Shown piece by piece: positions 1 to 4,978 of a stretch of 43,287 nucleotides of DNA. This DNA comes from a virus: positions 1 through 43,287 of IMG/VR virus record IMGVR_UViG_3300037628_000122; one strand, 5' to 3'. The notes beneath the pieces were generated by a model. The model was not told the origin of the DNA, searched no databases, and saw only the letters and a program-made list of their open reading frames with translations. How positions within the stretch are numbered: the first letter of the stretch is position 1; every line of letters starts with the position of its first letter. Both the position numbers and the translations under genes were made by a program.

Positions 1-19
1 TGTGATGTCCAACCCGTAT

Positions 20-35
20 GGCACATCCATGTGCC
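20..35. repeat. Short perfect inverted repeat downstream of the first gene
   Basis: GGCACAT and ATGTGCC flank CC, giving a perfect 7-bp palindrome just past the 3' end of the DUF932-like gene, which ends at 52. A real hairpin would be about 6 bp with a 4-nt loop. No T-run follows on the minus strand, so an intrinsic terminator is doubtful. It may be an operator or an mRNA 3'-end stabiliser. Confidence 0.3.
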
Positions 36-51
36 TGGGTCGGAGCGTTCG

Positions 52-807
52 TTACGCGGCTAGCGCGTGGTCGGTGACTTGATCCATCAGCTCGGTGAGA
101 GCGATGGTCCGCTTCGGCAGGCTCGCCATGCCTACGCCTTTGAGCGACTCGGTCGCAGCGTTGTGCAGCGTCCAGATCGTGCGCTCGCCGTTCTCGTTGA
201 GATGCTCAACGTGGCTCGGCTCGTAGTACTCGTTGACCACCTTCTCCACGCGCTGGGTGTTGATCACACCTTTGCGCAGCATCTGGATGATCACATGGTT
301 GGCGACGTGGTCCTTGACCTGGGCTTCACGGTAGCGTTTTACACGTACTCGCTCAGAGTCGTTGCGGCGCTCGATGCCGCGTACCAGTTCGCGTACGAAG
401 GGACGCAGACGGTTGCTCATGTTCTGCGGCGTGTGCTTGAGCTGGATGACAAAGTCGCCATTGAACTCAAGGTTGTCGCAGATCATCACGTCTTTGCCTT
501 GCAGCAAACCGCGAGTCAGCGTCTTGTCGTGCGAGCCTCGGAATCCAATGATCGTCTGGATGCCTTCGGCAATCGCGGTCAACCCAAGTACCTCAGCTGC
601 GCCGAACATCTGTGCGCCCTCATGGTTGAGTGCGTACGCCTGCTCACCGAAGTGAAGGTTCACCCGGCCCAGCTCGTCTTCGACTAGGTCGATGAAGTCG
701 CCGTGTGGGAAGGGTGAGTGGGTGCGTGTCGGTGCGGGCATCTCGACTTGGTTGAGCGCAACTCGCTCTACCAGCTTCGATCCGCACATTGCTATAAATC
801 CTCTCAT
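52..807 (-). CDS. DUF932-like phage protein
   Basis: 251 aa. The central stretch around residues 87-120 (GFRGSHDKTL, then GLLQGKDVMICDN and FNGDF) resembles the core of DUF932/TIGR03299 phage and plasmid proteins, which have RNSHDGS-type and VCTNGM-type motifs. The molecular function of that family is unknown. A basic middle section (residues 140-170, many Arg/Lys) could bind nucleic acid. The ATG at 807 is chosen because AGGAG lies 9 nt upstream in a start context that is repeated at 2840-2858. The gene is the last of the leftward early arm and has its own promoter at 852-880. Family assignment rests on remembered motif similarity only. Confidence 0.6.
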   Translation of the reverse strand: MRGFIAMCGSKLVERVALNQVEMPAPTRTHSPFPHGDFIDLVEDELGRVNLHFGEQAYALNHEGAQMFGAAEVLGLTAIAEGIQTIIGFRGSHDKTLTRGLLQGKDVMICDNLEFNGDFVIQLKHTPQNMSNRLRPFVRELVRGIERRNDSERVRVKRYREAQVKDHVANHVIIQMLRKGVINTQRVEKVVNEYYEPSHVEHLNENGERTIWTLHNAATESLKGVGMASLPKRTIALTELMDQVTDHALAA

Positions 808-821
808 CTGCTTTCGCTCCT
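803..821 (-). repeat. 19-nt translation-start repeat, copy 1
   Basis: The plus-strand sequence CTCATCTGCTTTCGCTCCT occurs identically here and at 2840-2858. Read on the minus strand it contains AGGAG, a GCGAAAGCAG spacer and the ATGAG start. Shorter relatives precede the starts at 3824 and 4887. It looks like a mobile or conserved ribosome-binding cassette of the early arm. Confidence 0.7.
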
Positions 822-851
822 ATGTCGAGAACCATTCCCGACTTCAAAACC

Positions 852-880
852 ATTATCGCACATTAGCGCTCCCGTGTCTA
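852..880 (-). promoter_or_regulatory. Sigma70-type promoter for the DUF932-like gene
   Basis: On the minus strand, TAGACA (-35) is separated by 17 nt from GATAAT (-10). The -35 runs into CACGGGAGCGC, matching the spacer motif of the promoters at 2995-3024, 4915-4943 and 16366-16393. It sits about 45 nt upstream of the ATG at 807, in the short gap before the Lar-like gene. Confidence 0.6.
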
Positions 881-910
881 CTCTTATTTTGTAAGTCACT
901 TGTAAGCGCC

Positions 911-1354
911 TCAGTTGTTGGCTGGGTGCTCGGGGTGACACATGGGACACGTGCTCGGCTGGGTGGCATGCCAGGGATGGTTGCAGCGATACGCACCCTT
1001 CTTATCGATCACGTCTTGGATCACACCTTGCGAGACGTGGAAGTGCTGCCCGATCTTCTCCATCGAGTTGCTGGTCTTCGCGTACATCCAGCGCGCCCTC
1101 TTCACCTGCTCGTAGCTGAGGGCTCGCGTGCGCCCCTTCTTGCCGCTTGTGCGCCAGTTCCACAGCCCTGTTACCTGCTCTTCGATATAGTCCATGAAGC
1201 TTCGGCCTTCCTGCTTCGCGTCCCAGTAGTCGGGCAGGCTAACGGGTCGTGTCTGCGCTCCGCAATTGGTGCACCGCACGTGATAGGAGAGGGAGTCTCG
1301 TTGCGTGAACTCAGCCTCGCCTGCGCAAAACGGACATCGCTGCAGCGTGCTCAC
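911..1354 (-). CDS. Lar-like zinc-ribbon protein with C-terminal HTH
   Basis: 147 aa from a GTG at 1354. The N-terminus reads CPFCAG, then a CTNCG pair about 20 residues on, the paired-Cys pattern of Lar-family restriction-alleviation proteins and related zinc ribbons. The middle (LSYEQVKRARWMY through IGQHFHVSQGVIQDVI) looks like a helix-turn-helix, and the C-terminus has another Cys/His cluster (CNHPWH, CPMCHPEH). The GTG start overlaps the stop of the upstream 37-aa gene as GTGA, which argues against the much longer open frame that continues upstream to 1525. An anti-restriction or DNA-binding regulatory role is possible but not shown. Confidence 0.6.
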   Translation of the reverse strand: MSTLQRCPFCAGEAEFTQRDSLSYHVRCTNCGAQTRPVSLPDYWDAKQEGRSFMDYIEEQVTGLWNWRTSGKKGRTRALSYEQVKRARWMYAKTSNSMEKIGQHFHVSQGVIQDVIDKKGAYRCNHPWHATQPSTCPMCHPEHPANN

Positions 1355-1464
1355 CACACTTGCCTTGCTGATTGCAGGAGGACGTCGCTGATGAACATGA
1401 CCCACGCGATTGCGATCACGGTCCACACAACCCACTTGTCGAGGAATGCTGTGAGTTTGATCAT
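1351..1464 (-). CDS. 37-aa single-span membrane protein
   Basis: A 37-codon gene, too short for routine callers. It begins MIKLTAFLDKWVVW and carries one hydrophobic segment (about residues 11-30, VVWTVIAIAWVMFISDVLL) with a charged tail. It is bracketed by coupled junctions: its ATG overlaps the upstream stop as ATGA, and its TGA overlaps the downstream GTG as GTGA. That double coupling is the main evidence that it is translated. Function unknown. Early phage membrane peptides of this size often act on host envelope functions (inference). Confidence 0.6.
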   Translation of the reverse strand: MIKLTAFLDKWVVWTVIAIAWVMFISDVLLQSARQVW

Positions 1465-1742
1465 GACAGCAGCTCCCACAGTCCACCCAGATTCGCGACG
1501 TAGAGTTCGACGGACGGCGGCGCATCCGTGAATACCGACGCGGCGCTTTCGTTACCCGTCAGAGGCAAGTTCTCCACGACATCGACCTTCTCAGCTATTG
1601 CAGAGGGTTCGTTCTCTTTCAGGTACACGGTGTGAATCCGGTAGACGACCCCTTGAGGCAGATCCTTGCGGACGTGGTACTGACCCACAGGGAACGGTGT
1701 GACCGTCCGCCCGACTAGATTGCTTTCAAATTTATTTGCCAT
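1461..1742 (-). CDS. Hypothetical protein, 93 aa
   Basis: I do not recognise this protein. It is 93 aa, starting MANKFESNLVGRTV, with alternating charged/hydrophobic segments predicted as beta-strands and an acidic middle. It is soluble, with no Cys. It overlaps the upstream gene by 11 nt and the downstream 37-aa membrane gene by an ATGA, so it belongs to a tightly coupled cluster of small early genes. Confidence 0.6.
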   Translation of the reverse strand: MANKFESNLVGRTVTPFPVGQYHVRKDLPQGVVYRIHTVYLKENEPSAIAEKVDVVENLPLTGNESAASVFTDAPPSVELYVANLGGLWELLS

Positions 1743-2049
1743 GTTGACACTCCTTAAGTAGTTGAGCTAAGTACATTCGTTGCACCATGTATCCCTGACA
1801 CTTGCGTTGGTGCGTCACGGTTCCGAAGTTCCGCTCATGCACATCAACGTAGGTGGTCGTGGGTTGGATGCGATGCCAGCCGTGGTCGATCTCGAACACT
1901 CTGTCAGCAGCGTAGCCTGCCTGCACTGGGGTACAGGGCACACGTCGTCCGATCTCAGCTAGGCTCATCTCTTCGATGCCGTCATCGACGATAGCGTTGA
2001 GGAGCACAGCAACGACGCGCTCGGCTCTCCCACGCACTGCGGGCCTCAT
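1732..2049 (-). CDS. Small protein with winged-helix-like region
   Basis: 105 aa. The segment at about residues 8-52 (ERVVAVLLNAIVDDG, MSLAEIGRRVPCTPVQAGYAADRVFE) reads like a helix-turn-helix or winged helix, followed by a basic C-terminal half. It may be an early transcriptional regulator (inference). The ATG at 2049 overlaps the upstream stop as ATGA. No family is recognised. Confidence 0.55.
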   Translation of the reverse strand: MRPAVRGRAERVVAVLLNAIVDDGIEEMSLAEIGRRVPCTPVQAGYAADRVFEIDHGWHRIQPTTTYVDVHERNFGTVTHQRKCQGYMVQRMYLAQLLKECQHGK

Positions 2050-2243
2050 GTCTGCGGTCCAAAGCTGACCACGATTGAGCCCTCAGGGAGACGGTACACG
2101 TTGATGCCGGGGAGCCCTTTCCACTCATCGATCTCTGCCCATGGCAGTTCTTCGGGGTACATGCGACGCAGGTCTTCTTCTGTGTCGTAGCTGAACTCCA
2201 CGTTGCCACCGATGGCGAAGCATCGAACGAATTGATTACTCAT
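2046..2243 (-). CDS. Hypothetical protein, 65 aa
   Basis: 65 aa, acidic, starting MSNQFVRCFAIGG, with no membrane segment and no motif that I recognise. Its start overlaps the upstream stop (ATGA at 2240-2243) and its stop overlaps the downstream start (ATGA at 2046-2049). The gene therefore lies in a translationally coupled chain. Confidence 0.55.
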   Translation of the reverse strand: MSNQFVRCFAIGGNVEFSYDTEEDLRRMYPEELPWAEIDEWKGLPGINVYRLPEGSIVVSFGPQT

Positions 2244-2527
2244 GACCCACTCCTATGCAGTGGCAAGCGTAGCCAGTCGAACGGCACGTCCATCGATCTG
2301 ACGGGACCGGTACCTTGGGTACTGAACAAAGGCCACACTTCGTTGGCGACGATGAGCGCAGAGCCCAGGCGCGGCAGAACGTAGTCATCCATGGTCCAGC
2401 CGTGATCGTCCTCGCCAGCGATCAGGATGCCCTGACCATTGGGATCGACGTGCACGACGCTGTAGTTGGAGGGCAGGTAGTCCTTCACCTGCTCGACATC
2501 ACCTTTGGTTATGATTGCGTATCTCAT
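2240..2527 (-). CDS. Hypothetical protein, 95 aa
   Basis: 95 aa, starting MRYAIITKGDVEQVKDYLPS. It resembles a small alpha/beta domain, with strand-helix alternation in the first 60 residues and a Pro/Arg-rich tail. No recognised family. The start overlaps the upstream stop by 4 nt (2524-2527, ATGA). Confidence 0.55.
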   Translation of the reverse strand: MRYAIITKGDVEQVKDYLPSNYSVVHVDPNGQGILIAGEDDHGWTMDDYVLPRLGSALIVANEVWPLFSTQGTGPVRSMDVPFDWLRLPLHRSGS

Positions 2528-2844
2528 ACGTCACCATCGTCGGTGCGTGCATAGACACTGATGCGAGTGTGGGCCTTCTTGTTGACCTTCTGGTTCGCAG
2601 CGAGCATCTGCCGTGACGGCTTCATCTTCGTTGCGATGGTCTTCCAATCGGGACCTACGCTATCCGGGACATCGGAGACCACCAGGCGGAAGAGTTCACC
2701 TTCCAGCTCGTGCACCCCAGCTTCCTGAAGCGTCTGGACCAGCGTCTTCTTCCGCTTCTCCAGCGTAGCGATCTGCGCCTTGATCTGACCGAAGTCATCC
2801 GCGACTGCTTTAAGGTTGTCGTCTTGCGTTTTGCGTTTACTCAT
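2524..2844 (-). CDS. Coiled-coil phage protein, 106 aa
   Basis: 106 aa from the ATG at 2844, with AAAGGAG 9 nt upstream. The first half (ADDFGQIKAQIATLEKRKKT and following) is a predicted coiled coil. The second half (GELFRLVVSDVPDSVGPDWK, then KKAHTRISVYAR) matches a pattern I remember in many phage hypothetical proteins with an N-terminal helical hairpin. Gam-like end-protection proteins share the coiled-coil style but the similarity is too weak to name it. The open frame continues upstream to 2934, but the RBS and the overlap with the 41-aa gene favour 2844. Confidence 0.55.
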   Translation of the reverse strand: MSKRKTQDDNLKAVADDFGQIKAQIATLEKRKKTLVQTLQEAGVHELEGELFRLVVSDVPDSVGPDWKTIATKMKPSRQMLAANQKVNKKAHTRISVYARTDDGDV

Positions 2845-2962
2845 CTGCTTTCGCTCCTTTGTGTTTGAGGTAACCTTTCTTCGCAGCCTTCTTGCGATCC
2901 GTATGCGTGCGTGCTTGACAGAATTGTCGTGCATGCTTGGCTACAAAGTTTCTCGGTTTCAT
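2837..2962 (-). CDS. 41-aa basic small protein
   Basis: A 41-codon gene starting MKPRNFVAKHARQF and rich in Lys/Arg/His (RTHTDRKKAAKKGYLKHKG). Similar short basic proteins of the MKPRN type are common in phage early regions, possibly nucleic-acid binding. It is the first gene after the promoter at 2995-3024, and its 3' end overlaps the start of the 106-aa gene by 8 nt. The second copy of the 19-nt start repeat is inside its coding sequence. The RBS is modest (GAGATGGA). Confidence 0.55.
   Translation of the reverse strand: MKPRNFVAKHARQFCQARTHTDRKKAAKKGYLKHKGAKADE
2840..2858 (-). repeat. 19-nt translation-start repeat, copy 2
   Basis: Identical to 803-821. On the minus strand it supplies the Shine-Dalgarno and ATG of the 106-aa gene while also encoding KGAKADE at the end of the 41-aa gene. 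Confidence 0.7.
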
Positions 2963-2994
2963 CGTTCCATCTCATTGGTTAAACTGCGATACGC

Positions 2995-3024
2995 AGTATA
3001 ACACGGGAGCGGTCCCGTTGTCAA
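2995..3024 (-). promoter_or_regulatory. Strong sigma70-type promoter with palindromic spacer
   Basis: On the minus strand there is a consensus TTGACA (3019-3024) and TATACT (2995-3000) with an 18-nt spacer, or TTATAC with 17. The spacer contains ACGGGA, CCGC, TCCCGT, a perfect 6-bp inverted repeat. The same half-site follows the -35 of the other three promoters of this set, which suggests a shared operator. It drives the 41-aa gene and the leftward small genes. Confidence 0.75.
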
Positions 3025-3479
3025 ATCTTATTTTCTTCCCTCAATTTGCCTGCCACCACATTCGCCCACTGGTGGGCACACTCGTTACTGTGGAACAGTC
3101 CGCGCCTATCTGGACCATAGTCACCAAGCCAGACTCGGACAGGGGTCTCGAACATGCGCATCTCGATGTCGCGTGCGTCCTCCTCCGCGTGACGCTTCTC
3201 CCACTGTCCGCGTAGCAGGTTTGTGTCAAAGGGTTCGTTGCTCCCAGGCATGAGGCGCATCTTCGCCTGCTCCTGACGCTCGACGCGATCCTCGTAGCGC
3301 TTCTGCTGCTCAGCCTGACGAGTACACAAGGTCTCGTACTTGTCCATCATCCGGTAGAAGGCACCCGCGTACTTCTCGCGTAGGAACTCGGTCACGTCTC
3401 GGTCGAGGGGGACGTACACTGTGCCGATCCATTTGCCCAGTGCTTTGCCGCAGTTGATGCAGTCGGGGCGATCACTCAT
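3021..3479 (-). CDS. Zinc-finger-like hypothetical protein, 152 aa
   Basis: 152 aa. The N-terminus has CINCGKALG and the C-terminus has FHSNECAHQWA, so the Cys residues at both ends could form one zinc site closing a long charged helix (residues 40-110, many Glu/Arg/Gln). This split zinc-finger pattern is seen in small phage proteins of unknown role. The ATG at 3479 overlaps the upstream stop as ATGA, so the longer frame to 3536 is not used. Its 3' end touches the -35 of the promoter at 2995-3024. Confidence 0.6.
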   Translation of the reverse strand: MSDRPDCINCGKALGKWIGTVYVPLDRDVTEFLREKYAGAFYRMMDKYETLCTRQAEQQKRYEDRVERQEQAKMRLMPGSNEPFDTNLLRGQWEKRHAEEDARDIEMRMFETPVRVWLGDYGPDRRGLFHSNECAHQWANVVAGKLREENKI

Positions 3480-3625
3480 GCGAAGACCCCCAGGTTGTTC
3501 TCCACCATCACCCAGATGAAGAAGGCTGCGTAACACATGCCACCGAAGATGATGAGGCTAAAGAAGAGCTTCCAGAGCTTCACGATCACCACGATGGCGA
3601 CGACTGTGACAATGATCTCAATCAT
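3476..3625 (-). CDS. 49-aa two-span membrane protein
   Basis: A 49-codon gene starting MIEIIVTVVAIVVIVK. It has two hydrophobic stretches (about residues 3-15 and 20-42) around a short KLWK turn, so it is a small integral membrane protein. Its ribosome-binding site is exceptional (see 3627-3638). It overlaps the upstream gene by 8 nt and the downstream gene by ATGA. It may be a holin-like or host-envelope-modifying early peptide, but nothing in the sequence decides this. Confidence 0.65.
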   Translation of the reverse strand: MIEIIVTVVAIVVIVKLWKLFFSLIIFGGMCYAAFFIWVMVENNLGVFA

Positions 3626-3824
3626 CGATCACCTCCTTGCACCGCACCTCATCTACAGTGAGGGGGATGCGGATGTCTTCCTCTTCACCAGGATCAATGA
3701 GCACGGAGTAAACGAACATCTCGCGTATCGCTTCGCACGTCTCCTCATCAGGCACGATGATCGCGACGTGCTGCTCTACGTTACTCGGTGCTAGGAGTAC
3801 TATTATCAGTAGCCAGGTTTTCAT
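3618..3824 (-). CDS. Small secreted or membrane-anchored protein, 68 aa
   Basis: 68 aa from the ATG at 3824, with AAGGAG 8 nt upstream. The N-terminus MKTWLLIIVLLAPS is a signal peptide or anchor, followed by a mainly acidic domain with two Cys (ETCEAIREMF and EVRCKEV) that could form a disulphide in the periplasm. No family is recognised. It overlaps the upstream gene by 44 nt. Confidence 0.6.
   Translation of the reverse strand: MKTWLLIIVLLAPSNVEQHVAIIVPDEETCEAIREMFVYSVLIDPGEEEDIRIPLTVDEVRCKEVIDD
3627..3638 (-). promoter_or_regulatory. Full-length Shine-Dalgarno, 12-nt match to the 16S 3' end
   Basis: On the minus strand AAGGAGGTGATC precedes the ATG at 3625 by one base. It is the exact complement of the 3'-terminal GATCACCTCCTT of bacterial 16S rRNA. 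Most genes here use 4-6 nt matches. It lies inside the end of the upstream 68-aa gene. Confidence 0.8.
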
Positions 3825-4032
3825 CTGCTTCTCCTTCGGGTTTGTGTTTGTTGGTGTGGTAGACCTTGTCGGTTTCATCGACCACGCGCCAGTAGTTGAC
3901 TAGGGTCCAGCGCATGAACAGGTCCTTCGCAGCGTCCATTGCTTCCTCAGGTGTCGGGTAGGTCACCGAGTTGCCAGACCAGGTGTCGTCGTCCTTGTCA
4001 GTGGAGACGTTGACTTGAATGCGATACTTCAT
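3781..4032 (-). CDS. Hypothetical protein, 83 aa
   Basis: 83 aa from the ATG at 4032, with TAGGAG 6 nt upstream. It starts MKYRIQVNVSTDKDDDTWSG and looks like a small alpha/beta domain (two strands, a helix EEAMDAAKDLFMRW, a strand) with a disordered acidic tail. Similar short proteins are common in phage genomes. No function is recognised. Confidence 0.55.
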   Translation of the reverse strand: MKYRIQVNVSTDKDDDTWSGNSVTYPTPEEAMDAAKDLFMRWTLVNYWRVVDETDKVYHTNKHKPEGEADENLATDNSTPSTE

Positions 4033-4070
4033 GGGTTCTCCTACTATGATGATTCCTTCAGGTTGGATCT

Positions 4071-4766
4071 TCACGTGATTGACTCCTTCGAGGTGTCGAG
4101 CGCGTTCAGCTCTTCCTGCCGTGGCTTGACGAAGGTCTCCAGCACCCAGGCGCTCCATCGGGTCTGCACTCGTCTCTTGCGTACGAGGATGCGGATGTAT
4201 TCCTGCCCTTCGAGCTTGTCCTGCATGATGTCGCTAGCGAGCAACATGATGAATCTATCCACGGGGGGTGATGATCCAAAGTGATTGCCCTCGATGTGCA
4301 GGCTGCGTCTGTAAGAGTTTCGCATCACCTCACGATAGTGTTGCAGCTCTGTGCGCAGCACCTTCGCCCGCTTCTCATCGTCGCTCACCGGCATGCAGAA
4401 CTTCTTGATGCCTGCGATCACCGACTCGACTATCTTATAGTCTCGTTGCCCATCACCAGATCGGTACCTACTACGCGATGCGATGCGTGGGCTGCTGAGA
4501 CGGAAGCGGTCCTTCGAGCGATACCGATAACCTGCAAGCTCGTATCCCAGGTGCCCTACCCTCTCACCGTCTTCGCTGAGGATCTGACGACGCAGTTGTT
4601 GGTGCTCAGTCGGGTTCTCATTCAGGGGGCTAAAACTGAGCGGTGCGATGTTGCGTTCGATCTGCTCCATCGTCCTGACTCGTGACTGGTGTGCTGCAAG
4701 CCGCTCGTCTTGGACGCGCTGATCAGCCTCTTTGTAACGCTGGCGTTTCTCTTCTTCAGTTTCCAT
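4071..4766 (-). CDS. Hypothetical charged protein, 231 aa
   Basis: 231 aa with Glu/Arg/Gln-rich helical ends and a very basic centre (residues 75-110, many Arg and Ser). Helical and probably soluble. I recognise no enzyme motif; a nucleic-acid-binding role is possible from the charge pattern. The ATG at 4766 has GAAGGAG upstream and lies within the last codons of the 43-aa gene. Confidence 0.6.
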   Translation of the reverse strand: METEEEKRQRYKEADQRVQDERLAAHQSRVRTMEQIERNIAPLSFSPLNENPTEHQQLRRQILSEDGERVGHLGYELAGYRYRSKDRFRLSSPRIASRSRYRSGDGQRDYKIVESVIAGIKKFCMPVSDDEKRAKVLRTELQHYREVMRNSYRRSLHIEGNHFGSSPPVDRFIMLLASDIMQDKLEGQEYIRILVRKRRVQTRWSAWVLETFVKPRQEELNALDTSKESIT

Positions 4767-4887
4767 TTATTTGCTCCTTCACAATGCGTTTTGCTATTTG
4801 ACGTTCCTTGCTGCGGGTACGCCGACGATTCTTTTTGTTCTCCTTGCGGGAGAGACTCATCTTGTAAGGCTCCGCTCCGTACTTCAT
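4756..4887 (-). CDS. 43-aa very basic small protein
   Basis: A 43-codon gene starting MKYGAEPYKMSLSR and continuing with KENKKNRRRTRSKERQ, almost all Lys/Arg. AAAGGAGCGAACGG precedes the ATG, a relative of the 19-nt start repeat. It is the first gene after the promoter at 4915-4943 and overlaps the next start by 11 nt. It probably binds nucleic acid (inference from charge). Confidence 0.55.
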   Translation of the reverse strand: MKYGAEPYKMSLSRKENKKNRRRTRSKERQIAKRIVKEQINGN

Positions 4888-4914
4888 CCGTTCGCTCCTT
4901 TCCTATTGAAGTGC

Positions 4915-4943
4915 ATCATATCACTGGAGCGTTTCCGTGTAAA
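4915..4943 (-). promoter_or_regulatory. Sigma70-type promoter for the leftward early genes
   Basis: On the minus strand TTTACA (4938-4943), 17 nt, TATGAT (4915-4920). The spacer starts CGGAAACGCTCCAGTG, sharing the CACGG-CGCTCC-GTG pattern of the sister promoters. It lies in the 91-bp gap between the PrimPol stop and the 43-aa gene. Confidence 0.7.
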
Positions 4944-4978
4944 GAGAGGCGAGCGGTAGTTTGTAATAGATTTGTAAG

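Noticed and set aside
339-370. TTTACAC string inside the first gene as a fifth member of the promoter set
   Set aside because: It is in coding sequence and lacks the CACGG-CG-GTG spacer and a suitable -10 hexamer.
692-1531. Plus-strand open frame of 279 codons
   Set aside because: It runs through a promoter and antisense to a coupled chain of small genes with good starts; composition looks like a shadow frame.
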